Source: an uncultured beta proteobacterium (GTDB taxonomy: Bacteria > Pseudomonadota > Gammaproteobacteria > Burkholderiales > SG8-39). From it: a stretch of DNA of 34,582 nucleotides. The position numbers and the translations under genes were made by a program. The stretch spans positions 12,778 through 47,359 of the forward strand of contig CADEDU010000060.1 of assembly GCA_902826155.1 (NCBI GenBank). The letters run 5' to 3'. This document shows positions 15,763-23,585 of the stretch, in pieces. The notes below the pieces were generated by a model, which searched no databases, had not been told where the DNA came from, and worked only from the letters and a program-made list of their open reading frames with translations. Every line of letters begins with the position of its first letter. Position 1 is the stretch's first letter.

Positions 15763-17406
15763 ATGCAACGTGTACCACCCCGCGCCTGGCCCGAACGAGC
15801 GCTGCGGTTCGAATCGCACTTCGGCCGGGTCGTGCCGTGCTTTCGCGATCGGCCGCGCGATCTTAACGAGCTTGTCGCTCATACGGTGAGCCTGCACGCG
15901 GATCGCGAAGCGGTGGTCGATGGCACCACGCGCATGAGCTACGGCGAACTCGAGCAACGCGCGGCGCGGGTCGCAGCGGGCCTGACCGACGATGGCGTGC
16001 ACGAAGGCGACCGCGTGGTGCTGCTGATCACCAATCGCGCCGAGTTCATGATCGCCTTGCTGGCCGTGTTCCGACTGGGTGCGATTGCCGTACCCGTCAA
16101 CGTGCGCGAGGAACGCGACGGCATCGTCTTCGTGCTCAATCAATGTCAGGCCAAGGCGATCATCTTCGATGTGTCGCTCGCCGCACGCGTGCCCACGGCA
16201 ACCGAAGCTCCGGCGCTGAAGTTGCGCTACGCGATCGCCGACGCACCCGGCCAGGCTGCAAGCGGCGCCCATCTCTCCGGCACGCACGCGTTCAGTCGCC
16301 TCGAAGCGTCGACCGCGACACCGCCCGCCTACGCGCACCCGGGGGAGGACGCCACCGCCGTGCTGCTCTACACCTCGGGCACGACCGGTCGCCCCAAGGG
16401 CGCGATGCTCACGCACTGGAACATCGTCCACTCGGCGATGCACTTCCAGATCTGTTGCCAGTGCACCGCGGCCGATCGATCGATGCTCGCAGTGCCGGCC
16501 AGTCATGTGACCGGACTGGTCGCGATCATCCTCACCATGTTCAACGTCGGCGGCTGCGTGGTGGTGATGCGCGAGTTCAAGGCCACGCCCTTCCTGGAAT
16601 TGGCTGCGCGCGAACGCATCACGCACACCATCGTCGTGCCGGCGATCTACAACCTGCTGCTGCGCGACCCGTCGTTCGACCGGTTCGATATGTCGCACTG
16701 GCGCGTCGGCGGCTATGGCGGAGCACCGATGCCGCAGGCCACCATCCAGCGGCTCGCGGAGAAACTGCCGCGGCTCTCGCTGCAAAATGCGTACGGCGCG
16801 ACCGAGACCACCTCGCCGGCCACGATGGTCCGCGCCGGTGAGCAGGCGGCACATCTGGCAAGCGTGGGGCAGCTCGTGACCTGCGGCGACATTCGCGTGA
16901 TGGACGACGACGGCCGCGAAGTGCCGACCGGGCAGACCGGCGAGCTCTGGATCGGCGGCCCGATGGTCGTGCCCGGCTACTGGGACAACGCCGAAGCCAC
17001 CGCGCGAGAGTTCGTCGGCGGCTACTGGAAATCGGGCGACATCGGCTCGATCGACGCCGAAGGCTATGTGTATGTGCTCGATCGCAAGAAGGACCTCATC
17101 AATCGCGGCGGCTACAAGGTGTTCTGCGCCGAGGTCGAAAGCGTGCTGATGGGGCACCCCGACGTGGTCGAAGCCGCACTGATCGCGCAGCCCGACGACG
17201 TACTCGGCGAGAAAGGGCGCGCGATCGTCGTGCCTCGCGCCGGCGTGGCATCCCCCACCCTCACCGAAGCGCTGCGCGCGCATTGCGCCGCGCATCTGGC
17301 CGACTACAAGGTGCCGGATTTCTTCAGCTATCGCGACGCGCCGCTGCCGCGCAACGCCAATGGCAAGGTGCTCAAGCGTGCGCTGCGCGACACCGCAGCC
17401 GACTGA
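15763..17406 (+). CDS. Acyl-CoA synthetase (AMP-forming, class I adenylate-forming enzyme)
   Basis: A 547-residue adenylate-forming ligase with all core motifs: the P-loop-like LLYTSGTTGRPKG (about 202-214), YGATET (344-349), the hinge-region SGD (424-426), DRKKDLINRGGYKV (about 440-453) and catalytic Lys535 in NANGKVLKR. It activates a carboxylic acid as acyl-AMP and transfers it to CoA, or to another thiol. It could equally be a long- or medium-chain or aromatic acid CoA ligase. It may serve the catabolic operon downstream, whose MaoC pair needs an acyl-CoA substrate. Neither the ATG at 15763 nor a GTG at 15742 (seven codons earlier) has a good ribosome binding site, so the start is uncertain. 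It is divergent from rmuC. Confidence 0.88.
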   Translation: MQRVPPRAWPERALRFESHFGRVVPCFRDRPRDLNELVAHTVSLHADREAVVDGTTRMSYGELEQRAARVAAGLTDDGVHEGDRVVLLITNRAEFMIALLAVFRLGAIAVPVNVREERDGIVFVLNQCQAKAIIFDVSLAARVPTATEAPALKLRYAIADAPGQAASGAHLSGTHAFSRLEASTATPPAYAHPGEDATAVLLYTSGTTGRPKGAMLTHWNIVHSAMHFQICCQCTAADRSMLAVPASHVTGLVAIILTMFNVGGCVVVMREFKATPFLELAARERITHTIVVPAIYNLLLRDPSFDRFDMSHWRVGGYGGAPMPQATIQRLAEKLPRLSLQNAYGATETTSPATMVRAGEQAAHLASVGQLVTCGDIRVMDDDGREVPTGQTGELWIGGPMVVPGYWDNAEATAREFVGGYWKSGDIGSIDAEGYVYVLDRKKDLINRGGYKVFCAEVESVLMGHPDVVEAALIAQPDDVLGEKGRAIVVPRAGVASPTLTEALRAHCAAHLADYKVPDFFSYRDAPLPRNANGKVLKRALRDTAAD

Positions 17407-17458
17407 CACCCGATCGCATACGAAGTGCCGCCCCCGGCGCCGGCCCGAAGCCGCGCGC

Positions 17459-17464
17459 TAAAAT
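17459..17464 (+). promoter_or_regulatory. Possible -10 box for the downstream catabolic operon
   Basis: TAAAAT at 17459-17464 is the only AT-rich hexamer in the GC-rich 224-base gap after the acyl-CoA synthetase gene. No matching -35 box is visible; a CCGGCGCCGG palindrome lies at 17434-17443. It is about 37 bases before the strong ribosome binding site at 17501-17505. Confidence 0.25.
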
Positions 17465-17512
17465 CAGGCCGATTCACACGACAACCTCACAAGACAACAA
17501 AGGAGAGCTCGA

Positions 17513-17587
17513 ATGCAGGTCACCCTGGTGGAGATCGCATCGCTGCTGGCGCTCGTCGCATTTGCCGCCGGTTCCGTTCCGCTCTGA
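17513..17587 (+). CDS. 24-codon hydrophobic ORF with strong ribosome binding site
   Basis: ATG at 17513 is preceded by AGGAG (17501-17505) at an ideal seven-base spacing, the best ribosome binding site in this region. It encodes a 24-residue peptide dominated by a hydrophobic helix (EIASLLALVAFAAGSVPL) and ends with TGA at 17585-17587. The triple-RidA gene begins 43 bases later in another frame. Options are a small membrane protein, a translated leader controlling the operon, or the signal-like N-terminus of the RidA protein separated by a frameshift (one extra base would fuse the frames). I cannot decide between these. Confidence 0.45.
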   Translation: MQVTLVEIASLLALVAFAAGSVPL

Positions 17588-17630
17588 TCCGGCGCCGCCC
17601 CTCACCGCGCTCGCCCTGGAGAAATTCGCT

Positions 17631-18797
17631 TTGAACTCGATCGCCATCAAACCCAGACACTTTCCCTGGTACGACTATTCGCGTTACTCGTTTTCGCTCG
17701 GCATCAGCCGAGGCAATCGGGTGTATCTGTCGGGCCATACCGCTTCGGAGTTCGACCCGAACGCCAAGCGCATCGTCGTCAAGGGCGGCATGGCCGATCA
17801 GGTGCGTACCGCCTACGCCAAGATCGCGGCGATTCTCGAAGGTGCCGGCCTGACGCTGAACGACGTGGTGCGCGTGGTCGAATACGTGCGCCCCGAAGGC
17901 ATCGAGCGCTACGCCGAGTGCGTCGCGACCCGCGCGGAGATCTTCGGCAAACACCAGCCGGCGATCAACACGGTGCCGGTGAAGAGTCTGCTCAGGCCCG
18001 AGGCATTCCTGGAGATCGAAGTCACGGCTGGCGAAGTGGGTGCCGCCACCACGGTGGGCAGCGGCATGCCGGTGGCGCGCGACTCCGCGGGCGTGATCTT
18101 CATCCCGACGGTGCTGCCTACCGACGAGCACGGCAACATCATCGGCGCGGGCGACATCGTGGTGCAGACGCGGGCGATCTTCGAGAAGGCCAAGCGCATG
18201 CTCGGTGCGCTGGGCATCGGCTTCGATCGCGTGGTGAAGACGGTCGATTACCTCACGCCGGCCGGGCTGGCCAACTACAAGCTCACCGGCCGGGTGCGCA
18301 AGGAATTTCTCGGCCCGGTTTATCCGGGTGCCGCCGGGCTGCTGATGCCCAAGCTGTTCCACCCCGAAGCGTTGGTGCAGTACGACTTCATCGCCACGCG
18401 CGATGAGCCCGCCGTGGTCAATCCCGGGTGGGAGCGCTACAAGAAGCTCACCTACAGTCCGGGCGTCCGTGCAGGCAAGCTGCTGTTCATGTCGGGGCAA
18501 GGGTCGCTCGATCCGGCCACCGAGCGCGTGCTGTTCGATGGCGACATCGCCGCGCAGGCCGAGTACACCTACGCGAACATCCTCAAGGTGGTCGAGGCAG
18601 CCGGCGGGTCGGCGCGCAACATCGTGAAGACGATCGAGTACGTCACACCCGCAGGCCTGCCGCGCTACAAGGAAGTCGCGGGCGTGCGCACCAAACTGCT
18701 CGCCGAGCCCTACCCGGCCTCGACCGGGCTGGTGTGCGAGGCGCTGTTGCGGCCGGAGATGCAGATCGAAGTGGATCCGTTCGCAATTCTCGATTGA
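17631..18797 (+). CDS. Triple-domain RidA (YjgF/YER057c/UK114) protein
   Basis: A 388-residue protein made of three consecutive RidA-like domains, about 20-134, 145-256 and 273-386. Each has the FxSG/IPT/MSG strand, a Q-x-R/Y-T/Y-x-x helix and a V-x-Y-V/L-x-P-x-G loop (VEYVRPEG, VDYLTPAG, IEYVTPAG). Ordinary RidA is about 130 residues and works as a trimer, so this may be a pseudo-trimer on one chain. Canonical imine deaminases need an arginine in the P-A-R-S motif (Arg105 of E. coli RidA). The aligned residues here are Ile112, Ala234 and Ser364, so classical 2-iminobutanoate deaminase activity is unlikely. The TTG start at 17631 has GGAG nine bases upstream; no in-frame ATG fits. It heads a tightly spaced operon. 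Confidence 0.85.
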   Translation: MNSIAIKPRHFPWYDYSRYSFSLGISRGNRVYLSGHTASEFDPNAKRIVVKGGMADQVRTAYAKIAAILEGAGLTLNDVVRVVEYVRPEGIERYAECVATRAEIFGKHQPAINTVPVKSLLRPEAFLEIEVTAGEVGAATTVGSGMPVARDSAGVIFIPTVLPTDEHGNIIGAGDIVVQTRAIFEKAKRMLGALGIGFDRVVKTVDYLTPAGLANYKLTGRVRKEFLGPVYPGAAGLLMPKLFHPEALVQYDFIATRDEPAVVNPGWERYKKLTYSPGVRAGKLLFMSGQGSLDPATERVLFDGDIAAQAEYTYANILKVVEAAGGSARNIVKTIEYVTPAGLPRYKEVAGVRTKLLAEPYPASTGLVCEALLRPEMQIEVDPFAILD

Positions 18798-18826
18798 CGC
18801 GTCCCACGCGGACGAAGGTCCCTGCC

Positions 18827-19372
18827 ATGCCCCTGCTCACCGATGAACTGAAAAGCTGGATCGGCCGCGAGGTGTTCTATCCGGCGCGCGAGGAGTTCGG
18901 CCGCGCCTCGATCCGCTACTTCGCGCTGGCGATGCACGACACCAATCCGCTCTATTGCGACGACGAGTACGCGCGCGCGGCGGGCTATCCGTCGGTGATC
19001 GCCCCGCCCACGCTGGTGTGCGAGTCGTGCCAGTACGCGCACCGTCCGCCTACGGCCGATGGCTACATCGGCCACGAGTGGCATCTGCCGGTCGAAGGTA
19101 TGCGCACCATCCGCGCCGGCAACGATTACGAATTCTTCCGGCCGGTGCTGCCCGCCGACCGGGTGTCGGCCACCTGGACGCTGGAGAACATCGAGGAACG
19201 GCCGTCCTCGCGCGGCGGCACGCAACTGTTCGTGCTGTCGGTGGCGCGCTTCACCAATCAAGACAAAGAATTGCTCGCGATCAACCGCGAGACGATCGTG
19301 CTGCAACCCCTGGTTGCGAATGCTGCTGCCGGCAGCGCGGCCAGCGCCAAGCCGGCGGGAGGCCAGTCATGA
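18827..19372 (+). CDS. MaoC-type dehydratase, non-catalytic-like N-subunit
   Basis: The 181-residue protein resembles the FAS1-like / MaoC N-terminal hot-dog half of two-domain hydratases: IGREVFYPAREEFGRASIRY, MHDTNPLYCDDEYARAAGYP and IAPPTLVCESCQY. The catalytic motif D-x-N-P-L-H reads D38-T-N-P-L-Y43, with Tyr in place of His. This is common in the structural half of heteromeric hydratases. Its stop overlaps the start of the next gene by four bases (ATGA), which encodes a hot-dog protein with an intact dyad. The pair therefore probably forms one heteromeric (R)-hydroxyacyl-CoA dehydratase/hydratase. The C-terminal 18 residues are an Ala/Gly/Ser-rich tail. It follows the triple-RidA gene by 29 bases. 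Confidence 0.85.
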   Translation: MPLLTDELKSWIGREVFYPAREEFGRASIRYFALAMHDTNPLYCDDEYARAAGYPSVIAPPTLVCESCQYAHRPPTADGYIGHEWHLPVEGMRTIRAGNDYEFFRPVLPADRVSATWTLENIEERPSSRGGTQLFVLSVARFTNQDKELLAINRETIVLQPLVANAAAGSAASAKPAGGQS

Positions 19373-19815
19373 CTCAGCCGATCATGCCGCCGGCGGTGGG
19401 CCCCACGCTGTCGATCGACAACGTGCATGTCGGCGATGCGATCCCGGTGCAGACACGCACGTTCACGACGGTCGATCTGGTCTCCTACGGCGCAGCGACT
19501 TGGGACTGGCATCGCCTGCACTACGACATCGAGTACGCGCGCGCGATGAAGCTGCCCAACGTGATCGTCGATGGACAGGCGTACGGCGCGGTGTTCGCCA
19601 AGGCCGTGCTCGATTGGGCCGGCCCGCGTGCGTTCGTGCGCAAGATGTCGCTCAAGTTCCGCTCGATGGCATTCGCCGGTGATGCGCTGCAGGTCGAAGG
19701 CGAAGTGAGCGCAGTCGAGGATGGCGATGAAGCGCTGGTGACCATCGCGCAGCGCCTCAAGAACGGCGATCGGCTCATCGCCGAGGCGACGACGGTGCTG
19801 CGGCTCCCCGACTGA
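19369..19815 (+). CDS. MaoC-type dehydratase, catalytic subunit
   Basis: The 148-residue hot-dog protein carries the complete hydratase dyad: Asp46 and His51 in WDWHRLHYD, at the five-residue spacing of D-x4-H in MaoC/R-specific enoyl-CoA hydratases. Other family features are VGDAIPVQTRTFTTVDLVSY, VDGQAYGAVFAKAVLDW and FRSMAFAGDALQVEGEV. The gene starts inside the stop of the preceding MaoC gene (ATGA overlap), so the two are translationally coupled and likely assemble together. Expected reaction: reversible hydration of an enoyl-CoA made from an acid activated by a CoA ligase. The exact acyl group is unknown. The cupin gene follows 14 bases later. Confidence 0.88.
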   Translation: MTQPIMPPAVGPTLSIDNVHVGDAIPVQTRTFTTVDLVSYGAATWDWHRLHYDIEYARAMKLPNVIVDGQAYGAVFAKAVLDWAGPRAFVRKMSLKFRSMAFAGDALQVEGEVSAVEDGDEALVTIAQRLKNGDRLIAEATTVLRLPD

Positions 19816-19829
19816 GCAGCGCCGACGCG

Positions 19830-20402
19830 ATGCGCACGATCCGCCGCGACGCGCTGCGCTTCGCCGATGCGCCCATGCCCGGCGGATCAGGACCGGTGCA
19901 ACTTGCCCGCCTGCCCGATCTGGGCGATGGCGTGTTCCGCGCCTTCGTGCGCTTTCCATCCGGCTGGTCGCGCCCGGCCGTGGGTCACTATCCGGTGAGC
20001 GAGGAGGTGTTCGTATTCGAGGGGGATCTCACCTTCAATGCGAGCGCCTGGCGGGGGCAAAGCTACGGCTTCATCCCCGGCGGGATCACCCGCTACCGCT
20101 TGGAATCGAGCCAGGGCGCCACCGTGATCGCCTGGTTCGGCGGTGCGCCGCAGTGGAAGCGCGGACCGGCCGCCACCGCCTCGCGCGAGGCGATGACGTC
20201 GATCGTGCGCTGGCAGCAGGTGCCTGCGCATCGCCTGCGCGGCACCGCCGATGCGCCAATGGCGTGGATCGAACCGACTGCGCAGCCGCTCACGGCGGCC
20301 CGCGACATGGAGTGCGTGTCGCTTGCCGATCAGACCTGGACGCACCTGCGCGCTGGCGAATCGATCGACTTGAATGCGCCGGTCGTGTGCCGTGTGGTGT
20401 AG
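19830..20402 (+). CDS. Cupin-domain protein (ChrR-like)
   Basis: The 190-residue protein contains one clear cupin segment, HYPVSEEVFVFEGDLTF (residues 53-69), giving candidate metal ligands His53, Glu58 and Glu59. The second cupin motif near 84-105 (PGGITRYRLESSQGATVIAW) lacks its histidine. The C-terminal half (about 120-190) is more diverged and could be a second beta domain (cupin or jelly-roll) without ligands. ChrR-like cupins occur both as sensor domains of anti-sigma factors and as small catabolic enzymes. No zinc-binding anti-sigma domain is present here, so an enzymatic or ligand-binding role in the operon is more likely. It starts 14 bases after the MaoC gene. Confidence 0.75.
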   Translation: MRTIRRDALRFADAPMPGGSGPVQLARLPDLGDGVFRAFVRFPSGWSRPAVGHYPVSEEVFVFEGDLTFNASAWRGQSYGFIPGGITRYRLESSQGATVIAWFGGAPQWKRGPAATASREAMTSIVRWQQVPAHRLRGTADAPMAWIEPTAQPLTAARDMECVSLADQTWTHLRAGESIDLNAPVVCRVV

Positions 20403-20438
20403 CGTGGTGCCCTGCGCCATCGCAGCCCGGAGACCCGC

Positions 20439-21812
20439 ATGAACGATCGCAGCCCGCCGGCCTCATCACCGGAACTGTCCCTGCCGAACCCGTCCCAGCC
20501 AGTACCGTCCTCCGCTCTGGGCCGACGCGGACCGCGGACCGCCCTGGAAACTCGGCAATTGCAGACAGCAACGCGCTGCTTTCCCGGTGGTGCGCTCGCC
20601 AACCATCTGCTGCCCGAAGACGTGCGGTTCGTATTCAGCCACGGCGCCGGCGGCCGCTTCTGGGATACCGGGGGCAACGAATACATCGACTACTGCCTGG
20701 GCTCGGGCACGCTGTTCCTCGGCCATGCGCATCCCGCACTGGTGAAAGCCGTCAACGCGCAGGCGCAGCGCGGGCTGATGGCATTCGCGTACCTGAATGA
20801 CGTCGCGATCGAGCTGGCCGAGAAATTCTGCGCGGTGGTGCCGTGCGCCGAGCGGGTGCGGTTCACCAACTCCGGTTCGGACTCGACGTTTCACGCGATC
20901 CGTCTGGCGCGCGCGTTCACCGGCAAGGCGAAGATCCTCAAGTTCGAGGGCGCCTATCACGGCGGCCACGACTACGCGGCGCTGTCGACCGCACCGCCCG
21001 CCTCGGCGAATCTGCCGCAACCGGACAGCGCCGGCATTCCCGCTCAGGTACAGGAGCTAATGATCGTCGCACCGTTCAACGATCTGGCCGCCGCCACGCG
21101 GATCGTGAGTGCGCATGCGCACGAGCTGGCCGCGGTGATCGTCGAGCCGATCCAGCGCGTGCTCGCACCGCAACCGGGATTTCTCGAAGGTCTGCGCGAA
21201 CTCACGCGCCGGCACGACGTGCTGTTCATCATGGACGAAGTCGTCACCGGTCTTCGTTATGGGCTGGGCGGCGCGCAGCAGCACTTCGGCGTCACACCCG
21301 ATCTCGCTGCATTCGGCAAGATCATCGGCAGCGGCTTGCCGGTCGGCGCAGTGGCCGGCCGCGCCGACATTCTCGATCGCGCCGATCCGCGCCGCCGCGG
21401 CGACGGCAGCTTCGTCGACCAGAACGGCACCTTGCAGGGCTTCAATCTCGGCTGCGCGGTCGGGCTCGCGGCGCTCGACGTGTTACATGCGCCCGGCATC
21501 TACGAGCGCGTGTTCGGCATGGCCGAGACGCTACGGAGCGAACTGCGCGCAGTGCTCGCTCGGCGCGGTATCGAGGCGCGCGTGCTCGGCTACGGCCCGA
21601 TGTGGCACGTACTGTTCGCCGATCGCGATCCGCACAACTACGCCGACCTGCTGCGCGCCGACAACGCCAGACTGATGCGCCTGGAGCACGCGTTGCTGCG
21701 GAGCGGGCTGTTCGTTCACCCTGGCCAGCGGCGGTTCGTTTCGATCACGCATACCGAGCGCGACATCGACGACACGCTGATCGCATTCGACGCGGCGTGC
21801 CGCAGTCTGTAG
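20439..21812 (+). CDS. Class III aminotransferase (glutamate-1-semialdehyde 2,1-aminomutase type)
   Basis: A 457-residue PLP enzyme of fold type I, subgroup II. Visible features are a GSD (146-148), FEGAYHGGHDY (169-179), IMDEVVTGLR (264-273, with the PLP-ring Asp266) and the Schiff-base Lys294 in FGKIIGSGLPVGAVAGR, the GSAM-type version of the motif. The first ~40 residues are a Ser/Pro-rich extension absent from HemL. In this catabolic setting it is more likely an aminomutase or aminotransferase acting on an amino acid or semialdehyde than the tetrapyrrole enzyme HemL. It fits with RidA proteins, which handle imine/enamine by-products of PLP enzymes. It follows the cupin gene by 36 bases. 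Confidence 0.88.
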   Translation: MNDRSPPASSPELSLPNPSQPVPSSALGRRGPRTALETRQLQTATRCFPGGALANHLLPEDVRFVFSHGAGGRFWDTGGNEYIDYCLGSGTLFLGHAHPALVKAVNAQAQRGLMAFAYLNDVAIELAEKFCAVVPCAERVRFTNSGSDSTFHAIRLARAFTGKAKILKFEGAYHGGHDYAALSTAPPASANLPQPDSAGIPAQVQELMIVAPFNDLAAATRIVSAHAHELAAVIVEPIQRVLAPQPGFLEGLRELTRRHDVLFIMDEVVTGLRYGLGGAQQHFGVTPDLAAFGKIIGSGLPVGAVAGRADILDRADPRRRGDGSFVDQNGTLQGFNLGCAVGLAALDVLHAPGIYERVFGMAETLRSELRAVLARRGIEARVLGYGPMWHVLFADRDPHNYADLLRADNARLMRLEHALLRSGLFVHPGQRRFVSITHTERDIDDTLIAFDAACRSL

Positions 21813-21851
21813 CGGCGCGACCTCAATCACGACGACAGGGAGACCTCGCTC

Positions 21852-22436
21852 ATGCCTCGCAAGCAGATGCTGCGCGCCGAACCGCTCAGCGTGACGGCAT
21901 TCGCACCGTTCGGCGACGTGCTGGCACCGCGCCACGAGGCACGTGCCATCACCAACCGCGATCTGCTCGCCTCGGGTCGCGCACGAATGTCAGACCCTGT
22001 GCCGCCTGACCGCATGGATCAGTGGGACATCCTCGACTACTGGCCCGACATCGCCACCATCTCGCGCGACACGATGAAGTTCGGCTACGTGCGCTGCCGA
22101 GCCACGCACATGCGCTTCTCGTGGTTCGAACGCCATATGAAAGGCACGCAGACGCGGATTCCGATCGGCGGAGGAAAGAGCGTGTTTCCGGTGGTCCCTG
22201 CCAACGCGGACACCGATGCATCCGGACTGCCCGATCTGAGTCTCGCCCGCGCATTCATCCTCGACGGGACGCAGGCGGTGAGCATCCGCCCCGGCACCTG
22301 GCACTGGACGCCCTTCCCGCTCGGTACGCCCTGCGACTTCATCTACCTGGTGCGCGAGCAGGTGGTGGAAGACGATCTGAATTTCATCGACACGACCGCC
22401 CGCCTGGGCGTCGAACTACACGTGGAGGTCGCATGA
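21852..22436 (+). CDS. Ureidoglycolate lyase (AllA)-superfamily protein
   Basis: The 194-residue protein shows the AllA-superfamily pattern: LRAEPLSVTAFAPFGDVL at the N-terminus, WFERHMKGTQTRIPIGG (about 92-108), LSLARAFILDGTQAVSIRPG and TWHWTPFPLG near the C-terminus. AllA releases urea from ureidoglycolate; more distant members have unknown ureido- or keto-acid substrates. No other purine-degradation gene is in the window, so I do not assign that pathway. It overlaps the next gene, a Bug receptor, by four bases (ATGA at 22433-22436) and follows the aminotransferase by 39 bases, so it belongs to the same operon. AGGGAGACC lies about 12 bases upstream of the ATG. Confidence 0.75.
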   Translation: MPRKQMLRAEPLSVTAFAPFGDVLAPRHEARAITNRDLLASGRARMSDPVPPDRMDQWDILDYWPDIATISRDTMKFGYVRCRATHMRFSWFERHMKGTQTRIPIGGGKSVFPVVPANADTDASGLPDLSLARAFILDGTQAVSIRPGTWHWTPFPLGTPCDFIYLVREQVVEDDLNFIDTTARLGVELHVEVA

Positions 22437-23425
22437 GCTCACCGATCCGCCCCCTCCTGCGTGCACTGCTCGTGCCGTTCGCGGCATTGCTCGGCGTCAC
22501 ACTGGCGACCGACGCGAGCGCACAGGCCTACCCTGATCGCCCGGTGCGCATCGTCAATCCGTGGGCGCCTGGCGGCACCGCCGACATCCTGGCGCGCGCG
22601 ATCGCCGACAAGCTGCCTGCGGCGCTCGGTCAGCCGGTGATCGTCGAGAACAAGCCCGGCGCGAGCGGCAACATCGGCTCCGACCAGGTCGCCAAGGCCA
22701 AGCCCGACGGCTACACGCTGCTCGTGGGCACGATGAGCACGCACACCATGAACCCGGCGCTGTTCAAATCGATGCCGTTCAAGGGCGTCGACGACTTCAC
22801 GCCGATCGCGATGGCCGGCATCGCCACCAACACGATGGTGGTGCACCCGTCGGTGCCCGCCAGCAACGTGAAGGAGCTGATCGCCTATCTAAAGGCGAAT
22901 CCGGGCAAGCTTGCGTATGCCTCGGCCGGCATGGGCTCCAACAATCACATCAGCGCCGCGCTGTTCGAGCGCATGGCGGGCGTGCAGATGGTGCATGTGC
23001 CGTACAAGGGCGGCGCGCCTGCGGTGGCCGATACCGTGGCCGGACAGACGCAGCTGTTCTTCACCGCGCTCACGCAGTCCAGCCCGCATCTGCGCGCCGG
23101 CAAGCTGCGCATCCTTGCGGTCACCGAAGGCAAACGCGCCGACGTGCTGCCCGACGTACCCACGCTCGGCGAGGCGCTGCCCGGCTACGAACTGGTGGTG
23201 TGGTACGGCATGTTCGGCCCGGCGGGCTTGCCGCGCGAGATCACCAACCGGTTGAACACGGAAGTCAATCGCATCATGGCGCTGCCCGACGTGGCCGAGC
23301 GCCTGGGCAAGGTCGGCATCGTGCCCTGGCCGCTCAAGGCCGAGCAATTCACCGATGTCGCACGGCGCGATCATGACAAATGGACCAAGGTCATCCGCGA
23401 GATGGGGATCGTGGCCGAACCGTAG
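22433..23425 (+). CDS. Bug-family (TctC) tripartite tricarboxylate receptor
   Basis: A 330-residue periplasmic receptor with a signal peptide (cleavage near DASA-QA, residue 31), then YPDRPVRIVNPWAPGGTADI, DGYTLLVGTMSTHTMNPAL, MPFKGVDDFTPI, HVPYKGGAPAVADTVAGQT and VPTLGEALPGYEL. It is the last gene of the seven-gene run starting with the triple-RidA gene, and overlaps the AllA-type gene by four bases. It is therefore the most direct clue to the operon's substrate: a small carboxylate-bearing solute taken up from outside. TctA/TctB partners must be encoded elsewhere. Downstream lies 160 bases ahead of a toxin-antitoxin pair, with only a weak five-base-pair stem (AGTCC/GGACT near 23434-23448). 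Confidence 0.9.
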   Translation: MSSPIRPLLRALLVPFAALLGVTLATDASAQAYPDRPVRIVNPWAPGGTADILARAIADKLPAALGQPVIVENKPGASGNIGSDQVAKAKPDGYTLLVGTMSTHTMNPALFKSMPFKGVDDFTPIAMAGIATNTMVVHPSVPASNVKELIAYLKANPGKLAYASAGMGSNNHISAALFERMAGVQMVHVPYKGGAPAVADTVAGQTQLFFTALTQSSPHLRAGKLRILAVTEGKRADVLPDVPTLGEALPGYELVVWYGMFGPAGLPREITNRLNTEVNRIMALPDVAERLGKVGIVPWPLKAEQFTDVARRDHDKWTKVIREMGIVAEP

Positions 23426-23518
23426 CCGTGCAGTCCAGAGAGGACTAGTGGCGCGGTTGAGCAGCACTTCGCCTCGGTCGTGCTTCACGTGCGTGCGACG
23501 GACCGCCACGTTCGACGC

Positions 23519-23561
23519 TTGACCGTCGTTCTCCGTCATCTGTACACTAATTCTGTACAGA
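23519..23561 (+). promoter_or_regulatory. Promoter and palindromic operator of the toxin-antitoxin operon
   Basis: TTGACC (23519-23524), an 18-base spacer and TACACT (23543-23548) form a reasonable sigma70 promoter about 40 bases before the antitoxin ATG. A perfect palindrome TCTGTACAGA lies at 23552-23561, and a partial copy (ATCTGTACAC) at 23538-23547 overlaps the -10 box. This arrangement is typical of antitoxin autorepression. Confidence 0.6.
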
Positions 23562-23585
23562 TATTTCCCCAACAGGCCGCTGATC

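Noticed and set aside
15244..17409. 721-codon open frame on the minus strand opposite the acyl-CoA synthetase and part of rmuC
   Set aside because: No recognisable motif and low-complexity composition; the opposite strand carries a complete adenylate-forming enzyme.
20439..21812. hemL (tetrapyrrole biosynthesis)
   Set aside because: The family matches, but the N-terminal extension and catabolic operon argue against the housekeeping enzyme, so no symbol was given.
23434..23448. Terminator after the last Bug receptor
   Set aside because: Only a five-base-pair stem without a U tract.
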